A DNA stretch of 64,000 bases from Platanthera guangdongensis (lineage: Eukaryota; Streptophyta; Magnoliopsida; Asparagales; Orchidaceae), in NCBI GenBank assembly GCA_039583875.1, contig CM077147.1, positions 162,563,866-162,627,865 of the forward strand, in the 5' to 3' direction. Numbering within the stretch: the first letter of the stretch is position 1; each line of letters starts with the position of its first letter. Of this stretch, positions 1 to 11,393 are shown in pieces. The position numbers and the translations under genes are program-made. The notes beneath the pieces were generated by a model. That model searched no databases. It saw only the letters and a program-made list of their open reading frames with translations, and was not told the DNA's origin.

Positions 1-424
1 ATCTCTCGATCATGAAATTTGAATTACAAAACGATTTAACATCAAAATATGAGCATGTAACTATCATCACAAACATCCAATTTCTCAATCTAGAGATTTG
101 CAATTCATGTAAAATAAATAAGCAATTCATAATTAGGAGAAATCTCTTTGGTTGCAAGCCTACATACGAACAAATTACCACAAATTCGATGAAAACAAGA
201 CGATACATGATTAATAAATTGTTCTAAATTAAAGTTCATGCAAAATAAAAGATAACTAAAGTTGAATCACCAAGAGATAGGGAAGATTAAAAGGGATTAA
301 TGAAAGATTAAATGCATACAAAAATACCCTTCAAATCCTCCTTCTCTTGGATGCTCCACTTCGTGCTCCAGAAGTTCTCCCCAATGAAAACTGATCCAAA
401 AGTCCCCTCTTATTTTTCTACAGG

Positions 425-436
425 AATTTTATAATC
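425..436 (-). promoter_or_regulatory. TATA-like site of the minus-strand LTR
   Basis: The minus strand reads ATTATAAAATT just downstream of the CACG cluster. The same order, cluster then TATA, is seen in the LTRs at 13254-14811 and 27926-29441. Supported by position only. Confidence 0.35.
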
Positions 437-454
437 TCCTAGCAAACAAAGTAG

Positions 455-775
455 AACACGGGTACCAACACGGCCGTGTGTCAGGCCGTGTTGATGGTTC
501 TAGGGTAGTTCCACATGAACAGGCATGTCTGGTAGTGGGTCGTGTCAAATGACACGGGTACTGACACGGCCATGTTGCTCTTCATGTTCTCCAGACATGG
601 GTTGGTCGGCAGTCGTGTTCAAATTTGACACGGGTAGACACACGGGCGTGTGCCTACTCGTATGAGTCTCTGTCTCCTGCATCCAATTTCTTCAGTTCCA
701 GGGCACATAGGACACAGGTATTGACACGACCGTGTGACTACCCGTGTGCGCCAAATTTTTGTCATGTCATCAGCC
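455..775. repeat. CACG palindrome cluster in LTR
   Basis: Repeated short phrases such as ACACGGGTA, ACACGGCCGTGT and CACGGGCGTGTG occur at irregular spacing. The small ORFs covering this stretch on both strands are by-products of the repeats. The cluster sits upstream, in minus orientation, of the TATA-like site at 425-436. Similar clusters occur in the other two Tat-type LTRs at 14162-14482 and 28232-28532. Confidence 0.7.
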
Positions 776-1181
776 ATGTTGACTCTGTGAACTCCTCTGT
801 TTGCTACAAGACTTTTAGTTCCATTGGTTGACATTAACTGTATTAGAAAAATGAAAGAATAAATATATAGCTTAATACAAAGAGTAACCAAAAATCCTAA
901 CTGTGCTCTCCTATTCATGATAAGACAATTTCTCAACTAATCTTGCAAAATTACTACAAAAAGAGGTAGAAAATAGTAGACATGATTACAATTATGATAG
1001 TAAAAAGCGTATCATAATCGCACTCATCATGTACATATAACAATTTTCCATTCGTACGCTGAAACATGGGGATTTATCATGTTTATTTATAAATAACTCA
1101 AATGTATGTCAAAGGAAAGAAACTATTCTCAGGGATGGGATGGGAGGAGAAACTCTGAATCAACTCTTATAAAGCCCTTTA

Positions 1182-1590
1182 TGGGTTATAGGATAGTGTC
1201 TTAGGATAATAGTGCATCCTCCTATGCCTTAGACTTTGCACTGACGACCGAGATCAACTCCCCTTTTGTATGTTGGCCAATGATCCCTCAAGTGCATTAC
1301 CCATCCATCTGGAGATGTTATCAGGAGAGAGATAGGAGTCTCCCCCTAACCTGATGGGAGAAGGACTAATTTGTCTTAACTTGAAGACCCCTCATTTCTA
1401 AAGTGCGCCATAAACCTAAAAATACTAGAAATACAGTAATTGATTAGAGAAAATTTTAGGTTTAAGTTTTATATTTATTCGGTTGAAATACCAGCATGGT
1501 TAATTTCCTTAGATTATTGAGTGGTAGGATGAAGACCTCATAGAAATGGAGTAGGCAGTCCTATGACAATAGCGATCACTTAACCATCGT
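1182..1590. repeat. Degenerate flank of the 150-bp tandem array
   Basis: Phrases typical of the array (GTGCATCC, GAGATCAACTCCCC, GATCCCTCAAG) recur here at weaker similarity and irregular spacing. This looks like older, decayed units, followed by about 100 bp of unrelated AT-rich DNA. No gene is visible. Confidence 0.4.
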
Positions 1591-1914
1591 GGCAGGGGTT
1601 TTGATGTATGTATTATGCGTAGTGCATCAATGTAAGACCATATCTCTACATGGTAGGTCGAGATTAGCTCCCCACTTATAGTATGACCCCGATAGACCTC
1701 TCTAGAGCCTTTCCCTCCCCAAGTGTTCTTTATATATGTGGAAGATGTTAGGATGCAAGTCTCATGCGTAGTGCATCCTTATAAAACCATACATTTGCAT
1801 GGTGTGCCAAGATTAGCTCCCCACTTGTAGGATGGTTCTGATATACCTCTTGAGTGTATTTTCCTTCCCATGTATTCTTTATAACATTTGGTAGGGGTTT
1901 AAATGCAAGCCTCA
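1591..1914. repeat. 150-bp tandem repeat array, left part
   Basis: Units end in CTTTATATATGTGG or close variants at about 1741 and 1891, giving a period of 150 bp. Each unit contains GCATGGTAG, TTAGCTCCCCAC and CCTTTCCCTCCCC-like phrases. The third unit is broken after 23 bp by Element A and resumes at 12832. Its last five bases, CCTCA (1910-1914), are the left target-site copy. Confidence 0.8.
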
Positions 1915-3291
1915 TGTTGGAACACCCTATTACTGATTTGGGCTGGAATCACTATTATATGTTTAGGATGATTAGTTTGACCCAAATTATATAGACTACG
2001 GTCATAAGTTTATTTCCAGGGTTGTTACTTCAGAGGAATTCCAGAGAAGTTCAGTTTGACGAACGCAGAATTCAGTTCGACGAACACCGATCACAGTTCG
2101 ATGAATGTCAAGCTCAGTTCGATGAACTCAGATTCCTAACTCTAAATTTAGATCGACGATTGCTGAGCTCCACTCGACGAACTTTGTTCTCAGCTCAAAA
2201 ACTTAGCTCGACAAAAGCCAACCTCAGTTCGATGAACTCCAGGCTCAGTTCGACGAAAGTAGAGCTCAGCTCGATGAATGTATTGCTCAATTCATCAAAG
2301 CTCTGTTCGATGAAGGTCAAGCTCATGTCGATGAATTCCTTACTCAGTTCGACGATTAGGTAGTTTCTATATTCAGAGGCACGATGATTTCTAAAGCTTA
2401 ATTTCAGTCAGTTACAACTCTGATATTTTATGCTAATTATTCTAATTGAATATAGCCGTTTAAGGCAGCATTAAATATGGATTTATCACAGAGTTTTAAT
2501 TCTAATTAACTCCAGGGCAGTTACAAATCTCAAGGATTCTTCAGGCGTTTCAGAATAGTTTTAATTCAATTGTTTGAATCCTTCTCAGATATTATAAATT
2601 CAGAAGAATGCTGCTTCAAATGGGTTACTAACTCACTGACTTAGATACACACAAAGATTTTTGGATATTCTACTTCAGACTCTCTAAGAAACATTCTATT
2701 TCATATCTGTCTGAAAGATCTTCTAGAGAGGAACAACATTCAAGAAGGCCTATACCCTGAAGAAAAGCTCACCTCCCTTGATCATAAATTCTATTCAACT
2801 CAGGGGGAGCTTTTTGCAACAACATCCACTAAAGTCTTCTCAGAGAAACTTGAAAGAGAAGACAAACATCCAAACTTCTTTTATTTTACTTCTTAAACTG
2901 TGTACAAAGTTATAACTCCCTTCGAAAATTAACTCTTGGTTCATAAGTCACCTAAGCAAAAGACTTAGGTTGGTTTTTGGGCACCTGATCAAAAACTCAA
3001 AGGGTTGCACGATCTCCCTTGGAAAATAGATCTTCTAGTGACAGGGCACCTGATCAAAAACCTATAGTGGATTCCTATTAGGGCGGTAGAAGAGTCGACG
3101 TACCCAGATTTATTGGGGAACTACTATAAAAATCCTTGTGTCGTTTGTGATTGCTTTACTTTTTATTGTGTGATGTGATTTCCATATATATATATCACTT
3201 ACTTTAAATCCGCTATAAAAATAAATTAAAGTTTTTAAAATACATTATTCACCCCGCTCTAGTGTGAAGTTAGATCTATCTCTCACTTTCA
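1915..3291 (+). repeat. Element A 5' LTR
   Basis: 1377 bp, starting TGTTGGAACACCC and ending CTCACTTTCA. It pairs with the copy at 11394-12826. It contains the TCGACGA motif array (2052-2357) and a polypurine-like AGGGGGAG (about 2803). Near its 3' end are two copies of GCACCTGATCAAAAAC, about 75 bp apart. Confidence 0.92.
2052..2357 (+). repeat. TCGACGA motif array in Element A 5' LTR
   Basis: About a dozen copies of CAGTTCGACGAA-like units, several spaced 21-22 bp apart. Many copies have lost a CpG (TCGATGA, TTGACGA). A 113-residue open frame spans the array but is only a by-product of the repeats. The same array recurs in the 3' LTR and, in other forms, at 5006-5250 and 8638-8937. Confidence 0.85.
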
Positions 3292-3293
3292 AT

Positions 3294-3311
3294 TGGTATT
3301 AGAGGTTGGTT
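3294..3311 (+). promoter_or_regulatory. Element A primer-binding site
   Basis: TGGTATTAGAGG begins two bases after the LTR end. It is a slightly decayed match to the plant initiator-methionine tRNA primer site TGGTATCAGAGC, which is seen intact in Element B. Confidence 0.85.
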
Positions 3312-3385
3312 ATTTGGTTTTACAGGCTAAAACCTGAACCACCAGATCTGATAGATCTTATTTTATCTAGTTTGTCTTATTTAAC

Positions 3386-5449
3386 ATGGCACAAAATAAA
3401 GAGTATTCAAGCACTAGACCTCCCATTTGCAATCTTAATAACTTTACATTATGGAAATCAAGGATTAGACTATACATGAATTCTATTGATGAAGACATTT
3501 ACAATTCTATTTTGACAGGTCCACCTCTACCACTGGCAACAACATGCATCAATGATGTACCTCTGCCAGAATGGACAGAAGCCTAGAGAAAAGCAAAAAT
3601 TGTTGATGCCAAGGCTATGATCATTTTAGCCCAAACAATGTCTGATGACATTTTTCAAAAGGTGGTTGAATGCACTTCAGGAAAAGATATTTGGGACTCC
3701 CTCACAGCAATGGTAGCTGGATCGGTTGATGAGAGAAAAGATAGAAGATCTCACCTGATTTCTCAATATGAGAATTTCGAAAAGGGTGAAATAGAATCTG
3801 TTGCTAAAATATATATAAGACTCAGTCTCATAATTAATGAGCTGAAAATCTTGGAGAAAGACATCACTTTGACAGAAGTGAATGACAAAATTCTAATGTG
3901 TTTCCCTAGCACATGGGATTTAAGAATCTAGCCAATCAGAGAAGCTAGAAGTGTAAATGAAATCTCAATAGAAACTTTGTTGGCAAGCTCAAATCTATGA
4001 GCAGCTTATCAAAACTAGAGAAGCTGAACAAAAGACTTTACTTTCAGTAAAGAAAGAAAAGAGTATTGCTTTTCAAGCAACTGAAGAGGAAGAACAACTT
4101 CCTGAGAATGGAGAACTCATGAGTTTACTGGCTAAGAGATTCTACAAGATGGCCAGGAAAGACTTCAGGAGAAGGTTTTTCAGAAACAAGGATAAACTGA
4201 GGTATGATAAAACACCAACTAAAGAAATTGTTTGTTATGATTGCAGGAAACCATGACATATTCTTCTAGAGTGTCCTGAAAATCAAAATAAATAAAAGAA
4301 GAAGGAGAAAGACTACAAGAAGCACTCCAACAAACCCTCTTCTAATAAAAACAAACAGAATGAGAGAGGTTTTGTAGCTGAAACATGGAGTGAATCAGAT
4401 ACTGAATCTTCATCCAGTTCAAGTGATGATGAAGAAGAAATAAAGGCTAAAGAAGTCTGTTTGATGGCAATCAATGCATCATGCAGCAATTTTAATGTTG
4501 AATCTGAGTCAGAAGAAGACCAAGTAATTTCTATCTTTGATTTTACTTCAGAACAATTTAAAATTGATTTTAAATTATACTGTAAAGATTTGATACAATC
4601 TGAGAAAGAAATAAAACTTCTCAGAGAAAAATTAAATTAACAGAACAATTTATCTTCAGATAACTTTAAACTTAAAGAAGATTTGAAAATTGCTAATGAG
4701 CAAATAGTGTCTTTAGAAAACCAACAATTTGAGGCTAAAAAGTTTGAAGAATCTCTTAATGGGAGAAGTATCATACTGATGAATATCACAAGCACAGTCA
4801 ATGTCAGACTAAATGGTAAACTTGGCTTGGGAGCTTCATCCATTCAACCCACCTACTTCAGAAAAATATTTTAACAACACCTATCAAATTTATTTTTGCT
4901 AAAAGAAAGGAAAATTAAAAGATATAGATAAAGTTACTAAAGTTTTACAACAGAATAAACGAAAACAAAATAAAATTTTTCAGAAAAATTATGTTCAACA
5001 AAATTTGTCGAACCGAGATCGATGAAATCAATATTATTCATCGAATAACGATTGACGAACTCTGAACACAGGATTTGAGTATAACTATTCTGTGAATGAA
5101 GCTCGATGATCTTACTATGATTCATCGAACAGAGCTCGACGAACGATGAAAATAGAAAATGAATATTACGATTCTATGAATGGAGCTCGACGAACTCACT
5201 ATAATTCATCGAACGGAGCTCGATGAAATCATTATAATTCATCAAACTCAAATTTTTCAAAGAGAAATTTTAATCCTTTTCAAAAGAATAATCAAACATA
5301 AAGATTGAAAAATCCTTTTACTCAGTGGATCATTCCTCCTATGAGATATCATCCACTTGGTTATAAAGATCAACCTGAATTTTAATATATTTCTACCGAT
5401 TATGTCAGAAAAATAGGACCCAAGGTAATCTGGGTCAAGAACACATAAT
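3386..5449 (+). pseudogene. gag: Element A gag (broken)
   Basis: The capsid-type protein of the element, which would package the RNA. It starts MAQNKEYSSTRPP at 3386 and runs in one main frame with stops, for example at 3584 and 3929. It aligns throughout with Element B gag (46626-48641). The zinc knuckle near 4231-4272 reads CYDCRKP and then a stop where G is expected, so the CCHC finger is broken. An acidic serine-rich stretch follows (about 4390-4530). The 3' part carries the TCGACGA motif array. The frame ends at a stop after WVKNT (about 5449), just before the protease region. Not functional. Confidence 0.9.
5006..5250 (+). repeat. TCGACGA motif array in Element A gag
   Basis: Paired half-sites of the type CATCGAAC...GAGCTCGACGAA repeat within the 3' part of gag, for example GATCGATGAAATC and ATTCATCGAACGGAGCTCGA. 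The original TCGTCGAAC half is mostly decayed to CATCGAA, a CpG loss. The position matches the array at 48261-48436 in Element B. Confidence 0.8.
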
Positions 5450-8400
5450 TTCTTTTATTATGGGAAAAGAACTATCCTACCACAAAAGAATAGTGGTATT
5501 TGGATAGTGGATGCTCAAAACACATGACAGTAAGAAAATCTAACCTAAGTGACTTCAAAGCAAAGCTTGGACCAAAAGTTATATTTGGAGATTCCAACTA
5601 TGTCCAGACAGAGGGCTATAGCAAAGTCAAAGTTAAAGGAGTTACCTTCAGGAAGGTAGCTTATGTGAGTGGTCTTAAATATAACCATATCTCCATCAGT
5701 CAACTATGTGATGAATGTTATCAGGTATCTTATAATAAATCTTTATGCTTTATTACATCTGATAAAAACAAAATTATTTCAACTAGAGTTAGACAAGGTA
5801 ACATTTATTTAGTTAACTTTAACTCTGCTAAATCAGAAATATGTTTATTTAATCAGATAAGTAAATCTAATGAACTATAACATAAAAGGTTAGGATATAT
5901 AAACCTTAGAACTATTGCTAAGTTATCAAAAGATAACCTTGTCAGAGGACTACCTTTTGGATCTTACAAGAAGTAAGGACTTTGCAGGGCTTGTCAATTA
6001 GGAAAGCAAACCAAAAATAGTTTTAAATACATATCTAAGAGTGATTCATCCAGAATTTTGTATTTTCTACATATGGATCTTTTTGGACCTATTGTAATAC
6101 AAAGTTTGGGAGAAAAGTCATACACTTTAGTTATTATAGATGATTTATCTAGATTCACTTGGGTGTACTTTCTTAGAAACAAGTCAGATACTTTCAAAAT
6201 TCTTATAGACTTTCTCAAGAACATCAAGATTGAGTACTCTACTCAGATTGCATTGATCAGAAGTGATCATGACACTGAGTTTGAATCTCTTCTGATGAGA
6301 GAATTCTGTGGGAAAGAGGGTATCAGACAGTGTTTATCTGCTCCTAAAACTCCTCAACAAAATGGGATTGTTGAAAGGAAAAATAGAACTTTAATTGAAT
6401 CTGTTGGAACATTACTTGCAGATGCTCACTTACCCCTATCCTTTTGGGTAGAGGCAGTAAGCACAACAAACTATGTTCTTAACAGAAGTCTCATACATAA
6501 ACTGAAGGGTAAAACTCCCTATGAATTACTTAAAATAAGAAACCTAAAATAAGTTATTTCAAAGTTTTTGGGTGTAGATGTTATATTCACAATAATGATA
6601 AGAAACACTTAAGAAAATTTGAAGCCAAAGCTGCAGATGGAATATTTCTTGGATATTCTCAAGTCAGCAAAGCTTATAGAGTCTTTAATAAATCTACCCT
6701 TACGATAGAAGAGTACGTACATGTTTCTTTTGATGAAACTAACATGTTTTATAAGGAGAAGAACACTTCTACCATAGAATCTTTTCAGGTACCAATTTTG
6801 TGTGAGAAGTTAGAAGAATTAAACCTTAAATAAGAGGATACATTGCATCCTTCTCAACAAAATACTGAAGACAGTGATGAAGACTATCTAGAAATTTATG
6901 CTGAAAAATTGCAGCTAATGAAATTCCATAAGAGGAATTAACAACACAAATAATTGAAGAACCAACTCCACTTGTTGATTATGTCACACTTAGAGATCAC
7001 CCTAGATCTCAAGTGATTTGAGACATATCAGCTGTTGTGCAAACACGTCATCAAATCAATCAAGATCAGATGCATACATGTTTTCTTTCTCACATTGAAC
7101 CTCAATTCATAAAATATGCAGAACAAGACCCCCACTGGATCATTGCAATGCAAGAGGAACTTAATAAGTTTGAGAGATGTAGAGTTGGGATTTAGTTCCA
7201 AGACCCAAAGGATATCCAGTCATTGGAACCAAATGGGTCTTCAGAAATAAGTTGGATGCTCAAGGAATTATATTAAGAAATAAAGCTAGATTGGTAGCTC
7301 AAGGGTACTCACAGGAAGAAGGAATAGACTATGATCAGACTTTTGCTCCTATTGCAAGATTAGAAGCTATCAGAATATTTCTTGTATTTACAGCATTCAA
7401 TAAATTCAAGGTATATCAGATGAATGTGAAGAGTGCATTTCTGAAAGGAGAATTCAAAGAGGAAGTTTATGTTGAACAACCTTCAAGTTTTATCTCTTCA
7501 ACTTATTCTACTCATGTCTTTAAACTTAATAAAGCTCTTTATGGTCTTAAATAAGCTCCAAGAGCTTAGTATGAGACTCTTGCTAGTTTCTTATTAGAAT
7601 ATAAATTTTGTAGAGGCATGGTAGATAAAACTTTTTTTTTAGACATCATAAAATAAAAATTTTACTAGTACAAATATAGGTTGATGATATAATTTTTGAC
7701 TCTACTAATTCCAAACTTTGCAAAAGGTTCTCTGACCTAATGCATTCCAAGTGTGAAATGAGTAGCATGGGTGAATTATCCTACTTCCTTGGTTTACAAG
7801 TGAAGCAAACACCTGATGGTATTTTCATATCCCAATCTAAATATGCTAAAGAGCTAATTAAAAGATTTGGGATGTCAGATGCCTCAGCTATGAAAACACT
7901 CATGCCTACTAATGCTGTTGTTGATAATGATAAACATGGCAAACCCGTTGATCAGAAAACATATAGGACTATTATTAGGTCTTTATTATATTTAACAGCG
8001 AGTAGACCTGATATTATGTTTGCAACCTGTATTTGAACCAGGTTTCAGGTTAACCCTAAGGAATCACACCTTACATTAGTAAAAATAATTTTAAGATATA
8101 TAAAGGATTGTCCTAATCTAGGACTCTGGTATCCTATTGAGTCATAATTTGAATTAACTGGATTCACAGATACTGACTATGTTGGATGCAGAGTTGACAG
8201 AAAAAAACACATCAGGAACTTGTCAGTTTCTTGGTATAGGCTTGTGTCATGATTTTGCAAGAAACAAATATTTGTTTCTAATTCAACTGTTGAGGTTGAA
8301 TATATTACAACAGGTAGTTATTGTTCACAGATTTTGTGAATTCAAAATCAACTTCTAGATTATGGTTATAAAATAATTCAACAATATTTTGTGATAATAC

Positions 8401-8626
8401 AAGTGCAATTTCTATTGCACAGAATCCAGTACTCCATAGTAGAACTAAGCATATAAAAATTTGGCATCATTTTATCAGAGACAATATAGATAAAAATAAA
8501 ATTAGCCTAGAATTTATTTCTACTGATTTACAAAGAGCTGACATTTTCACCAAACCCTTAGATGAAAAGAAACATATTTTCTTCTTAAATCAGTTAGGAA
8601 TGATTAATGGTGAGTCTTTAAATTGA
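5450..8626 (+). pseudogene. pol: Element A pol: protease, integrase, RT, RNase H (broken)
   Basis: Polyprotein region in copia order. The aspartic protease active site reads LDSGCSKHMT (about 5497-5530). The GAG-pre-integrase zinc region follows at about 5880-6020. The integrase core (6058-6552) has MDLFGPI, SDHDTEFE and QQNGIVERKNRT. RT blocks (7252-7554, 7740-8036) include KSAFLKGEF and SSMGELSYFLGLQVK, and RNase H lies at about 8150-8560. Many stops and frameshifts occur; the YVDD region reads as VDDI with disrupted flanks near 7680. It ends at LGMINGESLN followed by a stop. It aligns with Element B pol over its whole length and cannot be functional. Confidence 0.92.
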
Positions 8627-8637
8627 TTTTTGTTCTG

Positions 8638-8937
8638 AGATCGACGAACTTCAACTTTTTGTAGAACAGAGTTCAATGAATTGTGAACTTTTTGTTGAAC
8701 GGAGATCGACGAGTTGCGAACCTTTTTGTCGATCGACGAATTTCAACCTTTTGTCAAACGGAGCTTGATGAATTCTAATCCTTTCATAATCCTTTCGTTG
8801 AATGAAGATCGATGAATTGTATTTCTTTTGTGAAATTTCCGTCGAACAGAGTTTGATGTTTTGTTTTTCGTCGGACGAAGTTCGTCTTTTCAAATTCTGA
8901 AAACTTATATTTAGGTTTTCATCGAACTTTATCCCGC
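8638..8937 (+). repeat. TCGACGA motif array between pol and ORF3, Element A
   Basis: The short gap between the pol stop and ORF3 is filled with GATCGACGAACTTC, GTCGAACGGAGATCGACGA and related units, with variable CpG loss. The counterpart in Element B is at 51900-52180. Confidence 0.8.
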
Positions 8938-8962
8938 GTATTCTCCATTTCTCTTAAACTTG

Positions 8963-8980
8963 ATCTTTTCTGTTTTGCAG
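8963..8980 (+). promoter_or_regulatory. Splice-acceptor-like site before ORF3, Element A
   Basis: A pyrimidine-rich run ends in TTCTGTTTTGCAG, and the ORF3 ATG follows five bases later. Element B has GATTTTTGCAG seven bases before its ORF3 ATG. This suggests ORF3 could be made from a spliced RNA. The donor is not identified. Confidence 0.5.
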
Positions 8981-8984
8981 GACA

Positions 8985-11247
8985 ATGGCGATTTCGCAAG
9001 CGACTCTCACATCAATGAAGTTTGATGCAGGATTTAATATAGACATGGACTTCTTCAGTCACTCAGATCAAATCTTTAAGGATATTTTACAACTGTTTGA
9101 GGCGCAACATCTGTGACACTTTATGACTACCAGAATCAAACTTCCAGTCACAGAGATTAAATAATGGATTCATACTACCAAGATTCAGGATAACTCAACC
9201 ATCACTGGTTCAATCTCTGGAAATCAGGTTTCTCTAACACCTGAAGTTCTTTCTGAAATTTTTGGTTTTGTTAATGGAGAAGACAATATAGAGTTATCTA
9301 GTATAGAATTTAATGTTATGCTAGATAGATTGGGTCACTCTCAAGGAAACCCTAATCATTTATTGGAAAAGAACTTTTCTATAGAATATAAGTTTTTGGC
9401 TGATGTGGTCGGTAAGGTTCTGTTGGGCAAACACTCTGCTCATGACTATGTTACCAGACACCAATTCCATTTGATGTGTGCTCTGGTGGATCAGAAAACC
9501 ATTAACTGGGGGTCAATTTTACTTGATTATATTAAGAAGAAGATCAACAACAAGTTTGGAGGATATGGAAGGATACTTGGCATCTTTCTACAGGCTAAGT
9601 GTCCAGATGTGTTGGTCTCTCAGACCATACATATTAATGCTTCCAAGAGGCTAACCTCTGCCCTATTTGGAAAATGGGAGAGGGTGATTCCTAAGTCTTC
9701 CAGGGTTGGACCCTCTAGGGATGCTTCTAAAAGCACCAGTGTTGTCTGGGGGCCTAGATTCAGCTTTCCCAATCTGTCCCTTCTTGGCATCTTTCTAAAT
9801 TAGCCTCTTCCCAATGATACTTAGCATCTTTCTAAATTAGCCTCTTCCCAATATGTCCCTTCTTCTGGGGGCCTAGATTCAGCTTTCCCAGGATCTAGGT
9901 AGGGGGAGATGCTTAATGAAGAAGCTCCAATCGCTGCATAATTTCCAGTTACAGCTATTGCAGAAGCCCTAGTTACAACAACTACTATTTTTGATGAAAT
10001 TTAGGATTTAGAAATGACTAGTTCAGTTGAGGATGAGTCAGAAGTTCTTATTGTTGGTGATGTCATTATTCATCTTACAGTTGATTTATATACTTTATTA
10101 TTAGTTTTTGATTTACTATATAGTTATTCTCCTAGCTTATCAGAGCAAGAAGATCTCTCAAGAGCAGTAGTTTGCTACTCTGCTCCCATTGATGCTTCAG
10201 TTTTAGAATATCTTAGATCCAGTCTCTGTGATGTTTCTCCTAGTTCTAATCCAGTCTCTCAGACTACAGTAACTGATAATATAATAGATATTATGGAACA
10301 GGTTCATTTCCCTCCTACTTTTGCATGGGATGAATCTCCTATGCCCAATTTTGATGATTTGCTTAATGAAGATATAGAAAAGAAAGACGATGTATATAAT
10401 CAGCCAGAGGATCGGTTTGATGATCATACTAATATATATATAAACAAATTGATGTTTTATATGACCGGCCAGAAGAACAGTCAGATGTTAATACAGATTC
10501 TGATGTGTCAGAAGATTCTGCTTCTATGAAAAGAAAGTCTAGGAAGAACGCTCCAACTAAGGTTGCTGCTTAACATTCATCTACAGCAGACATCCCTTAT
10601 TACATTCTACATGGAATACCTCTTACTCCAGACCTTCCACACTGGATAAGGTGCTCCAAAAATGAGCATAAGAATATGAAGAAAATGAACAAATATCACT
10701 CACCTCCTAAGTCTTGGAGAGGACCTCCTCCTCCTCCAGTAGCAGGATCAGTAGGAGGTGTATCTTACTCTCAGAGGCCTAATCACAACATTCTAGACCA
10801 ACTCAGGGCAGACAGGATAGACCTACAAGGTCTGAAACTTATAGCAGTCAAAGTAGTCAGCAATACTCAAGTCAATAAAGGCCAGCTTCACCAGTATATG
10901 ATCCAGAATTACATCCAGTCTACAGAATGGCAAGATTCAATGAGCAAGTTGCTCTTGCTCAAATAAGGAAATCATGGATATAAGGTAAGGACACCTCTCA
11001 ATTCTCTACTATGTCCTCCTACAGGCAACAGGAACTTGAAAGATATCAGAAGAGAAATATGTTCAATGTTGATGAGTATATGAGTTTGTATCCTGAAGCA
11101 GTTGTTCTAAGAACCCCTTCCCTGAAGATCATTGGTTCTCAAGATCTTAAAATGAGCAAAAGAGAAGTTGAAGATCCTATCAGGAAGCTAATTTTTACCA
11201 AATCATCTTCAGATTCTCCTTTAGCTGCTCCACAGAAGGATTCTTAA
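8985..11247 (+). pseudogene. Element A ORF3, 'envelope-like' (broken)
   Basis: The third ORF of Sirevirus-like elements, whose function is not established. It starts MAISQATLTSMKFDAGF at 8985. A recognisable N-terminal domain (about 220 codons) includes FLADVVGKVLLGKHSAHD, NWGSILLDYIKKKI and a GKWER end. A low-complexity middle and a short proline-rich stretch (about 10715-10740) follow. The frame then meets TAA at 10981-10983 and continues in the same frame for 88 codons (GKDTSQF... to 11247) with RYQKRNMFNVDEYMSLYPEAV. Element B shows the same stop plus extension. No signal peptide or membrane segment is seen. Several other stops and frameshifts are present. Confidence 0.75.
9899..9910 (+). 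promoter_or_regulatory. Internal polypurine-tract-like site, Element A
   Basis: TAGGGGGAGATG inside ORF3 resembles the true polypurine tract at 11380-11393. Element B has AGGGGGAGATGC at the matching point (53752-53762). Extra polypurine tracts are a described trait of Sireviruses. Confidence 0.45.
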
Positions 11248-11379
11248 ATTTTGTTTATGCCTGTTAAACTTTGTTATTGTTTACAAACTTTCTCAAAACA
11301 CCTCTTATATATCTGCTGAAAATTTTATTTCTGCTAGATATATATGTTGTGTTTTTGTTGTTTAATAGTACCCTCACCC

Positions 11380-11393
11380 AAATAGGGGGAGAT
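11380..11393 (+). promoter_or_regulatory. Element A polypurine tract
   Basis: AAATAGGGGGAGAT directly abuts the 3' LTR start TGTTGG, as expected for the plus-strand DNA primer. It is identical in form to 55464-55477 in Element B. Confidence 0.88.

Larger units (their letters stand above)
1..1029 (-). mobile_element. Tat-type Ty3/gypsy LTR, 5' part, cut by window edge
   Basis: Read on the minus strand from 1029, the sequence starts TGATGAGTGCG, almost the same start as the solo LTR at 27926 (TGATGAGCGCAG). It has the same order of parts: an AT-rich start, a middle cluster of CACG palindromes (455-775), then a TATA-like site (425-436). No polypurine tract lies just outside 1029, so this is the outer edge of a 5' LTR or a solo LTR. 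Its 3' end is beyond the window. Assignment to the Tat lineage is inference from LTR architecture; no coding domain supports it here. Confidence 0.55.

Noticed and set aside
619..936. 105-residue minus-strand frame and its plus-strand partner at 625-831
   Set aside because: Both are generated by the CACGGGTA/GTCGTGT repeats of the LTR cluster, with Cys/Arg/Thr-rich low-complexity translation and no domain.
2022..2363. 113-residue open frame across the Element A LTR array (and a similar one at 11663-11866)
   Set aside because: It follows the repeat unit and lies in an LTR; the copy in the other LTR is not open in the same way.
10983..11024. Mini-intron GTAAGG...CTACAG around the ORF3 stop in Element A
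   Set aside because: At about 40 nt it is below the usual minimum for plant introns, and B has only a GC donor; the donor-like sequence is mentioned in the ORF3 finding but not called.
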